64,000 nt of DNA, taken from positions 5,539,001-5,603,000 of the forward strand of contig NZ_OY782038.1 of assembly GCF_963677575.1 (NCBI RefSeq). The letters run 5' to 3'. A program made the translations under genes and the position numbers. Shown in pieces: positions 32,787 to 42,342 of the stretch; position 1 is the first letter of the stretch, and each line of letters starts with the position of its first letter. The DNA is from an uncultured Draconibacterium sp. Lineage in GTDB: Bacteria > Bacteroidota > Bacteroidia > Bacteroidales > Prolixibacteraceae. The notes under the pieces are model-generated. The model saw nothing but the letters and a program-made list of their open reading frames with translations. It searched no databases and was not told the DNA's origin.

Positions 32787-34799
32787 TTACTTAGTTATTC
32801 CCGGCCAGTCATCTGTTCTGAAAGGATTGGCTGGCAGCAATTCCAGGTTGTACAGGTTCAAATCGTCGGGATTGTCGGCCCAGCCAAAACGCACTGCCAC
32901 CGGATCGGTAACTGCGTACGAATAAACGACCACCGTATTTTTATTAATAATCTCGGCTTTTGCCCAATAAAATTCCCGATCGGTACCGGCAATTGAAAAT
33001 GCTTTTACGTAGCCGTATTTGTCTTTTACTGCCAGTCCCGAACCTGTTTCACTGAACTTGATGTACGCTTTTCCTTCTTTAAACTCAACCGATTCAAAAG
33101 TTGGCCCGGTGTACACCACATTTTTATTGTAGGCTACTTTTAACGCATTTAACGCCAGTCGTTTTCCAACATCTTGTTTGTTACGCGGATGTATATTATC
33201 AGCTTCACCAATATCGATAGCCGATGCCATTCCGGTATTTGGCAAATCAAGTGTCATTGTTTGTGCCTCGCGCAACTCTGCCCATTCACTGTCCGCCGGT
33301 TTTTGCACCGGTTTCATATAATTTGCCAATTGTACATATAAGAACGGGAAATCGTCCTGATTCCAGTGTGCCCGCCAATCGTTTATCAGATTCGGAAATA
33401 CACGCTGATATTGTTTTGCCCGGCTGGCATTTGATTCGCCCTGGTACCAGATAACACCTTTTATGCCGAATGGTACAATCGGATTGATCATACCGTTGTA
33501 CAACAGTGTTGGATATGAGTTTGGTCCCAAATCGATATCCTGCATAACGGCTTTTGAAATTTTGAATTTCCAATTGCCCGAAATATCAATTTTTTCCTGC
33601 CCAATGGCCACGTACTGATCTTCAGGATCGCCCCAAATGCCACCACCGCCGCCAGTGTCGTTAACTCGAACAACGATCATGTTTTTCCCGGGATTCAAAT
33701 ATTTCTTGTCGATAGTGTAAATACGTTCTTTTTGGTACTGGTTTTCCGTTTTCCCAATTTCAATACCGTTTAGAAAAGTAATATCAGAATCGTCGATTTT
33801 ACCCAAATGTAAGTTGAGGTTTGTTTGTGTTTGGTCTTCGGTAAGATCCAGTTCTTTTCGGTACCAGCCAATTCCGTCAATGTCAACATAACCTTGTTCT
33901 TCCCACAATCCGGGAGCAATTATATTACTCCAGTCTTTGTCGTTTAATTCCGGATCAGACCAAACGGGCTTTCCGTCTTGCATGCCTTCATCTTCAGTAG
34001 GAATCTTGCCGCCCAGTATTTTACGAATTTCGGCTTCTTTATTTTTCCTGTATTCCTCAAGATTCATTTGTTGCAATTCAATCATGGGCTCTCTGAAAAC
34101 CGGATCGTTTTGAATGGTCTGGGGACTTGTCCATGTTTCAGCAACGGTTCCTCCCCACGAACTGTGAATTAGTCCGATTGGAACGTCCAGATTTTCTTGC
34201 AAAGCTTTTCCGAAAAAATACCCGACAGCCGAAAAGTTATGCGCTGTTTGAGGGGAACATTCCATCCATTCGCCACTTTCCATATCTTCTTCCGGAAATT
34301 GTGCCACACGTTTGGGAACTGTAAATAGCCTGATATTTGGGATATTGGCAGCAGCCACTTCTTCGTCGGCATTTCTTACCTGTGCCAGCGGCCATTCCAT
34401 GTTCGATTGCCCCGAACATACCCAAACCTCGCCGATCATTACATTGGTTAATGAAATAGTGTTTTTACCTTTTACTATCAAGGTGAAAGGTCCACCATAT
34501 TTTTGTGCCGGTAATTTTGCCATCCATTTTTCATCCTTATCTGTAATAACATTTGCACTACACAACCTTATAGTCATAGTGGTTTGTTCTCCGGTATTTT
34601 CGTTGGTTTTGTTTACGTATTCAATAAGAGAAATAGTGATTGCCTCTCCCTTGTCGCCCCAGCCCCAAACCGGAATCTCAATACCCTGTTGCAAAACCAT
34701 ATTCGAACTGAAAATTTTAGGGAGTTTTACTTCAGCATGAACATTAACAATAAGCGTGGCCAGAAAAATATATAGCAGGCAAATTTTTGTTTTCATCAT
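32787..34799 (-). CDS. Sialate-O-acetylesterase-type SGNH esterase
   Basis: About 670 residues from the ATG at 34799 (MMKTKICLLYIFLATLIVNVHA signal peptide); the upstream MRKRKLI extension is less likely. Conserved blocks: VCSGQSNMEWPL (catalytic Ser in block I), IWYQGESNAS (block III-like) and DNIHPRNKQDVG (Asp/His block). A galactose-binding-like beta-sandwich is inserted in the middle (about residues 290-400; WYRKELDLTEDQ, ITFLNGIEIGKT), as in large bacterial SASA-family enzymes. It removes acetyl groups from glycans such as sialic acids or plant polysaccharides; the precise ester is not predictable. It is exported, probably periplasmic. Confidence 0.9.
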   Translation of the reverse strand: MMKTKICLLYIFLATLIVNVHAEVKLPKIFSSNMVLQQGIEIPVWGWGDKGEAITISLIEYVNKTNENTGEQTTMTIRLCSANVITDKDEKWMAKLPAQKYGGPFTLIVKGKNTISLTNVMIGEVWVCSGQSNMEWPLAQVRNADEEVAAANIPNIRLFTVPKRVAQFPEEDMESGEWMECSPQTAHNFSAVGYFFGKALQENLDVPIGLIHSSWGGTVAETWTSPQTIQNDPVFREPMIELQQMNLEEYRKNKEAEIRKILGGKIPTEDEGMQDGKPVWSDPELNDKDWSNIIAPGLWEEQGYVDIDGIGWYRKELDLTEDQTQTNLNLHLGKIDDSDITFLNGIEIGKTENQYQKERIYTIDKKYLNPGKNMIVVRVNDTGGGGGIWGDPEDQYVAIGQEKIDISGNWKFKISKAVMQDIDLGPNSYPTLLYNGMINPIVPFGIKGVIWYQGESNASRAKQYQRVFPNLINDWRAHWNQDDFPFLYVQLANYMKPVQKPADSEWAELREAQTMTLDLPNTGMASAIDIGEADNIHPRNKQDVGKRLALNALKVAYNKNVVYTGPTFESVEFKEGKAYIKFSETGSGLAVKDKYGYVKAFSIAGTDREFYWAKAEIINKNTVVVYSYAVTDPVAVRFGWADNPDDLNLYNLELLPANPFRTDDWPGITK

Positions 34800-34899
34800 G
34801 ATTAATTTTCGTTTTCTCAAAACTAATGAATTGAATGAAATATTCAGCCAGTTTCGCTCGGGATAAATCTGAACTTACAAATAGAACGGTAGGGGAGAA

Positions 34900-35196
34900 T
34901 TAAAGTTTTCCTGATTTCCTGAAGTATTCTGAAATCGCTTCTACATATGTTTCGTAGGCATTAATTCCCTTTGGAGTAATGCTTAATGTGGTAAGCGGAT
35001 AGTTTTTTCGAAACGACTTTTTAACCTTAATGTAACCACCCTCCTTGAGTTTTGTCATTTGAAAACTCAGGTTGCCTTTTGTAGTTTTTATATTTTCGAG
35101 CAAATACGAAAACTCGGCCGACTTCACATTTATCAGTATTGTCATTATTGCCAGCCGTACCTGCGAATGAAGTAATGGGTCGAGGTCTTTAAACAT
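34900..35196 (-). CDS. Winged-helix transcriptional regulator (MarR/ArsR-like, HTH_34 type)
   Basis: A 98-residue protein consisting of one winged helix: RLAIMTILIN, then SYLLENIKTTKGNLSFQMTKLKEGGYI as helix-turn-helix, and KSFRKNYPLTTLSITPKGINAYETY as wing and final helix. Its start overlaps the end of the upstream membrane protein gene by 8 bp, so the two are translationally coupled. No ligand-binding domain is present, so the membrane protein may be its partner or its target; that is inference from arrangement only. Confidence 0.88.
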   Translation of the reverse strand: MFKDLDPLLHSQVRLAIMTILINVKSAEFSYLLENIKTTKGNLSFQMTKLKEGGYIKVKKSFRKNYPLTTLSITPKGINAYETYVEAISEYFRKSGKL

Positions 35197-35809
35197 GGGC
35201 TGTTTTTTTACTTTTCATGTACATTGAAATGCCCGGAATTACAAAACAAATAGAGTTGGCTATTGCCCGAATCAAGTACTGGTCGGCCAGTTCTACCCGG
35301 GCACACCAAACTGCGGCAAGCCACATTATAACTCCACTAATGGATAATAAATTGTAACGGTAAATTCCGCCGGTAACAAAAAGCGCAAAACCAATTAGAA
35401 CCATCTGTAGCGGATGAATCAGTGCAAAATCAACTTCTTGTAACAGGCTTTTGGTTACGATCACATTCAGGTTATGCGCAATTATAATTCCAATCCAAAC
35501 AAAACGCGTTGATATTGCTGTATAAGTATGAAGTTTTGGTTTGCGAAGGAACAGATAATAGATGGTAAATCCGATTAAAAATACAGCTGCTAATATGTTT
35601 AAGGTGTCGATAAGTTTGCGTGTTGTGTAAACTACAAGTTGGGTGGATTTGTAATAACTCAACAGGAATCCGATAGTAAATGATGCTCCCCACAAGATAA
35701 GAAGAATACCATCTTCGTATAACGAATGTTTTGAAGTTTTAATGGCGGTTTTGAGTGTTTTCAACATCTCGTTGTTACTCATCTCTTGGTTCGGCTTACT
35801 AAAATTCAT
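35189..35809 (-). CDS. Six-segment membrane protein of unknown function, coupled to a winged-helix regulator
   Basis: About 206 residues from the ATG at 35809 (MNFSKPNQEMSNNEMLKTLK). A -7 box TATATTTG on the minus strand at 35855-35862 lies inside the longer open frame (to 35869) and rules against that start. Six hydrophobic segments alternate with short loops: ILLILWGASFTIGFLLSYY, LNILAAVFLIGFTIYYLFL, FVWIGIIIAHNLNVIV, MVLIGFALFVTGGIY, SGVIMWLAAVWCA and IANSICFVIPGISMYM. The N-terminal ~30 residues are soluble. No family was recognised. It is the first gene of a pair with the small regulator. Confidence 0.75.
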   Translation of the reverse strand: MNFSKPNQEMSNNEMLKTLKTAIKTSKHSLYEDGILLILWGASFTIGFLLSYYKSTQLVVYTTRKLIDTLNILAAVFLIGFTIYYLFLRKPKLHTYTAISTRFVWIGIIIAHNLNVIVTKSLLQEVDFALIHPLQMVLIGFALFVTGGIYRYNLLSISGVIMWLAAVWCARVELADQYLIRAIANSICFVIPGISMYMKSKKTAHV

Positions 35810-35854
35810 TTTATTAGTTTTGTTTATAAAGTTAAACAAGTTTGCAATACAAAC

Positions 35855-35862
35855 CAAATATA
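35855..35862 (-). promoter_or_regulatory. Candidate -7 promoter box for the membrane protein/regulator pair
   Basis: Minus-strand TATATTTG fits TAnnTTTG and sits 46 bases upstream of the preferred ATG at 35809. Confidence 0.4.
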
Positions 35863-36016
35863 ACAGCATAAAAAAATGTTACTCACGAAAATCTTACTGA
35901 ATTTAGCCTGTTTTAGGGTGTGGAGATAATGATCATTGGATTTAAACGCGAAGTATATTTCGGGTTAAGTTTTTCAGGATTCAGCTTAAAATAAAATAGA
36001 AACCAATGAATAGTTT

Positions 36017-36024
36017 TATCTTTG
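36017..36024 (+). promoter_or_regulatory. Candidate -7 promoter box for fumarase
   Basis: TATCTTTG matches TAnnTTTG 29 bases before the fumarase ATG. A clear -33 element is not visible. Confidence 0.45.
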
Positions 36025-36052
36025 AAGGAAAATTAATTTAACCGATTATAAG

Positions 36053-37657
36053 ATGGCAGATTTTAAATATCAAAAACCATTTCCAATTTTAAAAGACGAT
36101 ACCGAATATCGTTGCATTACAAAAGATTATGTGTCGACCATTGAAGTTGATGGCCGCGAGATTTTAAAAGTAGATCCGAAAGGTTTGGAAGAACTGGCAA
36201 AAGAAGCATTTACCGATGTTTCATTTTACCTGCGTTCTGCTCACCTTGAAAAACTGGCAAAAATTCTTGAAGACCCGGAAGCAACTGATAACGACCGATT
36301 TGTTGCACATACCATGCTGATGAACCAGGCTGTTTCTGCTGAGGGCGAACTGCCAACCTGCCAAGACACTGGTACCGCGATTGTTATTGGTAAAAAAGGT
36401 GAAGATGTGTACACCGGCGCCAATGATGCCGAGGAATTGTCGAAAGGTATTTTTGCCACTTACGCGGACAGGAATCTACGTTATTCGCAGGTGGTTCCGT
36501 TCACTATGACAAAAGAGAAGAACACCGGAACTAACCTTCCTGCACAAATCGATCTTTACGCCGAGCAAGGAAATAAGTACGAATTTTTATTTGTAACAAA
36601 AGGTGGAGGTTCAGGTAACAAAACCTTCCTGTATCAGCAAACCAAATCGTTGCTGACCGAGGAAAATCTCACCAAATTTGTTCAGGAAAAAATTATGGAT
36701 TTGGGTACTTCTGCGTGCCCTCCGTATCACCTGGCACTGGTAATTGGCGGTACTTCTGCCGAAGCTACTCTTGCAACAGTTAAGAAAGCCTCAGCTGGTT
36801 ATTTAGATCATTTGCCAACCGAAGGTAACGAAGGTGGTCAGGCATTCCGCGATTTGGAGTGGGAAGAAAAAGTAACTAAGATTTGTCAGGAAAGTGGAGT
36901 AGGAGCACAGTTTGGTGGAAAATATTTCGTACACGATGTGCGTGTTATCCGCTTGCCACGTCACGCTGCTTCGTGCCCGGTAGGTTTAGGTGTTAGCTGT
37001 AGCGCCGACCGTAATATAAAAGCAAAAATTACCAAAGAAGGTATTTTCGTTGAGCAACTGGAGAAAAATCCGGCTCGTTTCCTGCCTTCAAAAGCTCCGG
37101 CAATGAGCCCTGCAATCGATATCGATCTCGATCAGGGAATGGACAAAGTGTTGGCAGAATTAACAAAATACCCAACAAAAACGCGTTTGAATTTGAGTGG
37201 TACTTTAATTGTAGCTCGCGACATTGCACATGCGCAGATTAAACAAATGCTCGACGAAGGCAAACCAATGCCGGAATACTTTAAAAACCATCCGGTGTAT
37301 TATGCAGGTCCTGCAAAAACTCCTAAAGGAATGGCTTCTGGTAGTTTCGGGCCAACAACTGCAGGCCGTATGGATCCTTATGTTGACGAGTTCCAAAGTA
37401 AGGGCGGATCTATGATCATGCTGGCAAAAGGAAACCGTTCGCAAGCAGTTACCGATGCCTGTAAAAAACATGGTGGATTCTACCTCGGTTCAATTGGCGG
37501 ACCGGCTGCTATTTTGGCCAAAAACAGCATCAAATCTGTTGAGGTGGTCGATTTTGAAGATCTTGGAATGGAAGCGGTTCGTAAGATCAAAGTGGAGAAT
37601 TTCCCTGCGTTCATTATTGTTGATGATAAGGGAAACGATTTCTTTAAAGAATTATAA
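36053..37657 (+). CDS. fumA: Fumarate hydratase class I ([4Fe-4S], FumA/FumB type)
   Basis: A 534-residue single-chain class I fumarase. The three iron-sulfur ligand cysteines fall at C103 (PTCQDTGT), C222 (SACPPYH) and C316 (GVSCSADR), matching the spacing of the three cluster cysteines in E. coli FumA. TKGGGSGNKTFLYQ and SGSFGPTTAGRMDPYVD complete the usual alpha and beta domains in one protein. It hydrates fumarate to malate or the reverse; in a fermentative cell it supports succinate formation together with the PEPCK encoded at 11.9 kb. The cluster makes it oxygen-sensitive, which suggests an anaerobic or facultative host. It has its own promoter-like box and terminator, and codon bias points to strong expression. 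Confidence 0.96.
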   Translation: MADFKYQKPFPILKDDTEYRCITKDYVSTIEVDGREILKVDPKGLEELAKEAFTDVSFYLRSAHLEKLAKILEDPEATDNDRFVAHTMLMNQAVSAEGELPTCQDTGTAIVIGKKGEDVYTGANDAEELSKGIFATYADRNLRYSQVVPFTMTKEKNTGTNLPAQIDLYAEQGNKYEFLFVTKGGGSGNKTFLYQQTKSLLTEENLTKFVQEKIMDLGTSACPPYHLALVIGGTSAEATLATVKKASAGYLDHLPTEGNEGGQAFRDLEWEEKVTKICQESGVGAQFGGKYFVHDVRVIRLPRHAASCPVGLGVSCSADRNIKAKITKEGIFVEQLEKNPARFLPSKAPAMSPAIDIDLDQGMDKVLAELTKYPTKTRLNLSGTLIVARDIAHAQIKQMLDEGKPMPEYFKNHPVYYAGPAKTPKGMASGSFGPTTAGRMDPYVDEFQSKGGSMIMLAKGNRSQAVTDACKKHGGFYLGSIGGPAAILAKNSIKSVEVVDFEDLGMEAVRKIKVENFPAFIIVDDKGNDFFKEL

Positions 37658-37681
37658 GAAAAATTCGACAATAACTATAAG

Positions 37682-37713
37682 AAAACCTTCGGAGTTTATC
37701 CGGAGGTTTTTTT
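37682..37713 (+). terminator. Rho-independent terminator after fumarase
   Basis: The stem AACCTTCGGA / TCCGGAGGTT (one G-T pair) with loop GTTTA is followed by T7. Its design matches the pckA terminator. Confidence 0.85.
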
Positions 37714-38186
37714 ATGCCCCGGATTGGGTTTTTTAAAAGAAAACGGAAAGCAGTCAGCATCCACTCTCCGTTATCACTTATAAATCTATGCGAAAGATTT
37801 TGCCTTAAATATAATTGTTTGTTTTAGTTATTTAAAAAATGACTGATTTCAATTAAGCTGTTTTTGAGCATGTTGTAAAAGAGTGTTTAGTACTTTTTAG
37901 AAAGTTGGTTAAGGACGAATGCTTGTATAAGTTTTAGAATATCAGCATAAAAACTACAAAATGTCTATACTTTTTTGTTGATGTAACCATTGTTTTATTA
38001 ATCCCAATGACTGAAATGAGACAAAAAAATCGAACACTTTTGTATTAGTTGTTAATAATTAATTGATTTTGCCGAATGTGATGAAAACTTTAGTTTTGGG
38101 ATACTTAAAAAAATAAGAATGAAGTCAGTCTCGGATTTTTGAGACTAGTTCCGTATGATTCTTCATAAATAAACAATTATAAACAA
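37714..38186. other. Gene-free AT-rich stretch between fumarase terminator and the dehydrogenase gene
   Basis: No open frame with family resemblance is seen in these 473 bases. They hold one small hairpin AGTCTC-GGATTTTT-GAGACT (38127-38146), about 40 bases before the dehydrogenase start, and several T-rich runs. A promoter for the downstream gene must lie here, but no perfect TAnnTTTG box was found at a good distance. Confidence 0.5.
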
Positions 38187-39071
38187 ATGAAAAAAGATAT
38201 TACAATTGGCTGGATCGGTACCGGAGTGATGGGGATTTCCATGCTGGGTCACCTAAATAATGCAGGTTATTCGTGTACCACCTACACACGAACAAAAAGT
38301 AAAGCAGAATCGTTGCTGGCAAACGGCGTAAAATGGGCCGATAGTCCGGCTGAGGTTGCTGCAGTTTCCGATGTAATTTTTACGATTGTAGGTTTTCCGA
38401 AAGATGTTCGCGAAGTGTACTTTGGCGAAAATGGAATTCTGGCAAAAGCAAAGCCGGGCGCCGTTTTGGTTGATATGACGACTACAGAGCCAAGTTTGGC
38501 CGTTGAAATTTATGAGGCTGCCAAAGCTAAAAATATTCAGTCGGTTGATGCTCCGGTTTCCGGAGGTGATGTTGGTGCACAAAAAGGTACACTTTCAATA
38601 ATGGCCGGTGGCGACAAAGAAGCTTTCGATAAGGTTTATCCGCTGTTTGAAATTATGGGAAAACAGATCGTTTATCAGGGCAAAGCCGGATCGGGTCAGC
38701 ATACAAAAATGTGTAATCAGATTACTATTGCCGGAACAATGATCGGTGTCTGCGAAGCCTTATTGTACGGCCATAAAGCCGGTCTCGATCTGCCAACTAT
38801 GCTTTCATCAATTAGTGGTGGTGCCGCCGGTTGCTGGACACTCGATAATCTGGCGCCCCGTATTGTAAATCGTAATTTCGATCCGGGATTTTTTGTGGAA
38901 CATTTTATAAAAGATATGGGAATTGCCTTAAAAGAAGCTGAAGCGATGGGCTTATCGTTGCCCGGATTAGCGCTGGTGAAACAACTTTACCTGGCTGTTC
39001 AGGCGCAGGGCCATGGAAAATTGGGAACACATGCATTAGCGCTGGCTTTGGAAAAATTATCGGGTTTATAG
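38187..39071 (+). CDS. Beta-hydroxyacid dehydrogenase (3-hydroxyisobutyrate/tartronate-semialdehyde reductase family)
   Basis: A 294-residue protein with the N-terminal Rossmann motif GWIGTGVMG (residues 8-16), the substrate-site DAPVSGGDVGA at 121-131 and the catalytic lysine K174 in GSGQHTKMCNQ. The C-terminal all-helical domain is present and the length is normal. It oxidises a beta-hydroxyacid, or reduces the matching semialdehyde, with NAD(P). Glyoxylate/tartronate semialdehyde, 3-hydroxyisobutyrate and sugar-acid derivatives are all handled by this family. The gene directly precedes the GH106-like rhamnosidase (45-bp gap), so a role in catabolism of the released sugar acids is possible but unproven. 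Confidence 0.88.
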   Translation: MKKDITIGWIGTGVMGISMLGHLNNAGYSCTTYTRTKSKAESLLANGVKWADSPAEVAAVSDVIFTIVGFPKDVREVYFGENGILAKAKPGAVLVDMTTTEPSLAVEIYEAAKAKNIQSVDAPVSGGDVGAQKGTLSIMAGGDKEAFDKVYPLFEIMGKQIVYQGKAGSGQHTKMCNQITIAGTMIGVCEALLYGHKAGLDLPTMLSSISGGAAGCWTLDNLAPRIVNRNFDPGFFVEHFIKDMGIALKEAEAMGLSLPGLALVKQLYLAVQAQGHGKLGTHALALALEKLSGL

Positions 39072-39116
39072 TCGGGAATCTAACCGTTAACTCGTCATTT
39101 GAAAAAATCATCAGCT

Positions 39117-42068
39117 ATGAATAGAATATTGTTTTTGGTTCTTATTGTTTCCGTGTTCTGGCAATCGTGTACACAAAAGGATAAAACCGAAACGTCTGGA
39201 GAAGACCAGATCAGTTACAGTGAAATAAGAGCTAATTTCGAGAATCCTGCACGCGAATATGGTGTTAACTGCTGGTGGTGGTGGTTAAATGGCAATGTAA
39301 ATAAAGCTGCCATTACCAAAGATATGGAGGCCATGAAATCCAAAAACTTTCAAGGAGCCATGATCTTTGATGCCGGTGGTTATAACCAGCGCGGAAATAA
39401 AGACATTCCGAAAGGACCGTTGTACGGATCGGACGAGTGGAACGAGCTTTTTGTGTTTGCGCTTGACGAAGCCAAACGGTTGGGTTTAACAATGGGCTTT
39501 AATATTCAAAGTGGCTGGAATCTTGGTGGCCCGCGTGTAACGCCCCAGTATGCAGCCAAACAATTGACTTTTTCCGAAGCTAAAGTTGAAGGAGAGAAGA
39601 CTGTTTCGCTGAAATTGGAACAGCCTTTTACCAGAGATGACTTTTATAAAGACATTACAATTCTTGCTTTTCCGCTAAAAGAAACCGCGAAAACAGATGA
39701 GGTGATCACCGATCTTGATTACAAACTTGGGTTTCATGAATTGGGTGGTTCTGCTCCCGATTGTCGTTTCCTGCTTTTTAATGATCCGGATAAGGAAAAG
39801 GTAGAAGGTGAGAAAAATTATACGATAAATAAGGAGGAGATTGTTCAGCTTGATGCGTTTGTGTCGGAGGATGGTACACTGAACTGGGATGCACCTCCCG
39901 GAAACTGGAATATTATGCGCGTTGGTTACACTTGTACTGATGCTAAAGTTTCAACATCGAGTGGTGATTGGCAGGGCCGTGTGCTGGATTACATGAGTGA
40001 AGAGGCGTTTGATTTTTACTGGAACGATGTGGTTGAGCCTATTTTTGAAGCTGCCGGCGATCATGTTGGAACAACTTTGAAATATATGGAAACCGACAGC
40101 TGGGAGTGCGGTGGTATGAACTGGACCGATAAGTTTGCGCAGGAATTTACCGATTACCGCGGTTACGATGTTATCAATTATTTGCCTGTTGTTGCCGGTT
40201 ACATTGTTGATGATGTAAAAACCACAAATGCCTTCTTGGCCGACTTCAGAAAAACACTTGCCGACCTGGTTGCCGAGAAACATTACAAACGTTTCCAGGA
40301 ATACGCACACCAATATAATATGGGCATTCAGCCCGAATCTGCAGGTCCGCACGCCGGGCCAATGGACGGTATAAAAAACTATGGTTACAACGATATTGTA
40401 ATGAGTGAGTTTTGGGCACCATCGCCACATCGTCCGCGCGACGAAAACCGTTTTTTCCTGAAACAGGCTTCTTCGGCAGCGCATATTTACGGCATAAAAA
40501 TCGTTGGGGCGGAGAGTTTTACCACCATTGGGCCGCATTGGAACGACGAATTGTGGCACGACCAGAAATCATCCTTCGATCATGAAATCTGCGCGGGGCT
40601 GAACCGTATGTATTTTCATACTTTCACGTGCTCGCCGCCCGAAATGGGATTGCCGGGGCAGGAGTATTTTGCCGGTACACACGTAAATCCGCAGGTTACC
40701 TGGTGGAATCAATCGGGGGCGTTTATCGATTATATGCAATGCGTGCAGGCCGTTGTGCAGGAAGGCAAATTTGTTGCCGATGCACTGTATTATTATGGCG
40801 ATCATGTGCCAAATGTATTTCCGTATAAACATTCCGATCCGGCGGGAGTAATGCCGGGTTTCGATTACGATGTAACCGATGAAACGATATTCTTGCAGTT
40901 AAAAGTGAATGACGGAAAAGTTGTTGTTCCCGGTGGAATTGAATACAGTGTTTTGGTTTTGCCCGATCATAAGGTTTTGTCGCTGGCGGTGCTCGAAAAA
41001 TTGGAGGAATTGGTAAATCAGGGAGCAACAGTTATTGGAAACAAGCCTGAACGACCTATTAGTCTGGTTGGAGGTAAAGCAGCAAACGAAAAATTCCAAT
41101 CGTTAGCGAATAAATTATGGGGAAATGATACTTCGGCTGAAGGCACAACTAAATATGGTGATGGTAAGGTTGTTTGGGGAGTAACAGCACGCGAGTACCT
41201 GTTGTCACAAAGTGTTGCGCCTGATTTTTCAGTGAAAGGCAATAATAGTAAAACAGACTTCGATTACATTCATTATACCGTTGGAAAAACACAAGTATAT
41301 TTCGTATCGAACCAAACTGCGGCGAAGCAAAAAATAACAGCAGAATTTCGGGAGAGTGGAACGCAACCGGAACTTTGGGATGCCAACACCGGCGATATTC
41401 GAGATGCATTGGCTTTTAGACAGGCCGATGGCAAAACAGAAGTGCCTTTAACGCTGGAACCTTACGGATCGGTTATGGTCGTTTTTAACGCGTCAATTCC
41501 TACAGACCGTCAAGGGGTAGAAACACGCAACTATCCCGAATATAAAACAGTTAAAACCGTTGATAGTGAGTGGGAATTGTTTTTTGAGCCGGAGTGGGGT
41601 GGTCCCGGAAAAGTTGTTTTCCCGGAACTGGCCGATTGGTCAAAATCTGAAGATCAGGGGATAAAATATTATTCAGGCAAAGTGGTCTATACAAAAACAT
41701 TTAACCTGGATTTTGCTCCGGAAAAGGGCCGCGATTATTTCCTACAGCTGGAAACGGTGAAAGATGTCGGCATTGCAGAGGTAACTGTAAACGGAAAATA
41801 CAAGGGAATTACCTGGACAAAACCTTTTCGCTTAAATATTAGCGATGTGTTGCAACAAGGCGAAAATACGCTTGAGATTACAGTCGTAAATTCGTGGTTT
41901 AACCGTGTAGCCGGTGATGAGATTCTGGATGATCAGAAAAAGTATACATCAACCAACATTGTTATTTCCAACGACTTTCTGGGAAGAAAACGACCGGAGA
42001 TCAATCTGGAGCCTTCCGGATTATTAGGGCCGGTTACCATCCGCGAAAGTGTTTTGGAGAACGACTAG
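39117..42068 (+). CDS. GH106-like alpha-L-rhamnosidase lipoprotein
   Basis: About 983 residues from the ATG at 39117; a TTG at 39099 would add six residues before the signal and is rejected. The N-terminus MNRILFLVLIVSVFWQSC is a lipobox-type signal peptide with Cys at 18. NCWWWWLNGNVNKAAITKDMEAM and FNIQSGWNLGGPRVTP are characteristic of the large GH106 group, followed by the barrel region (ESAGPHAGP, WAPSPHRPRDENRFFLKQASSAAHIYG). A C-terminal GH2-like sugar-binding beta-sandwich (VDSEWELFFEPEWGG, then DVGIAEVTVNGKYKGITW) completes it. It would hydrolyse terminal alpha-L-rhamnose from glycans such as pectin or ulvan side chains. Assignment to GH106 is by motif resemblance. Confidence 0.85.
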   Translation: MNRILFLVLIVSVFWQSCTQKDKTETSGEDQISYSEIRANFENPAREYGVNCWWWWLNGNVNKAAITKDMEAMKSKNFQGAMIFDAGGYNQRGNKDIPKGPLYGSDEWNELFVFALDEAKRLGLTMGFNIQSGWNLGGPRVTPQYAAKQLTFSEAKVEGEKTVSLKLEQPFTRDDFYKDITILAFPLKETAKTDEVITDLDYKLGFHELGGSAPDCRFLLFNDPDKEKVEGEKNYTINKEEIVQLDAFVSEDGTLNWDAPPGNWNIMRVGYTCTDAKVSTSSGDWQGRVLDYMSEEAFDFYWNDVVEPIFEAAGDHVGTTLKYMETDSWECGGMNWTDKFAQEFTDYRGYDVINYLPVVAGYIVDDVKTTNAFLADFRKTLADLVAEKHYKRFQEYAHQYNMGIQPESAGPHAGPMDGIKNYGYNDIVMSEFWAPSPHRPRDENRFFLKQASSAAHIYGIKIVGAESFTTIGPHWNDELWHDQKSSFDHEICAGLNRMYFHTFTCSPPEMGLPGQEYFAGTHVNPQVTWWNQSGAFIDYMQCVQAVVQEGKFVADALYYYGDHVPNVFPYKHSDPAGVMPGFDYDVTDETIFLQLKVNDGKVVVPGGIEYSVLVLPDHKVLSLAVLEKLEELVNQGATVIGNKPERPISLVGGKAANEKFQSLANKLWGNDTSAEGTTKYGDGKVVWGVTAREYLLSQSVAPDFSVKGNNSKTDFDYIHYTVGKTQVYFVSNQTAAKQKITAEFRESGTQPELWDANTGDIRDALAFRQADGKTEVPLTLEPYGSVMVVFNASIPTDRQGVETRNYPEYKTVKTVDSEWELFFEPEWGGPGKVVFPELADWSKSEDQGIKYYSGKVVYTKTFNLDFAPEKGRDYFLQLETVKDVGIAEVTVNGKYKGITWTKPFRLNISDVLQQGENTLEITVVNSWFNRVAGDEILDDQKKYTSTNIVISNDFLGRKRPEINLEPSGLLGPVTIRESVLEND

Positions 42069-42342
42069 TAAATTTCGTTCTTAGCAGGTCTTCAGAGGGT
42101 ACTCGTTAGAAAAATAGAAATCTGTTTTTTAATGGATGGTGATTGGGACGACTTTTCAGCTGTTGCCAATTCCAATATTTTCATCAAATGAAGAAAAATT
42201 TTATCCCTTTGAAACTAATATTCATCGCAACAAATTGGTTTTGGCGTCGATTTCTGTTAATATTATGTCTTGACAATCAGCCGTGGAGTAAAGGTCGTTG
42301 CCTGAATTCCGCCTTTTTGCGAAAAACCAAAATTAGAACCAT

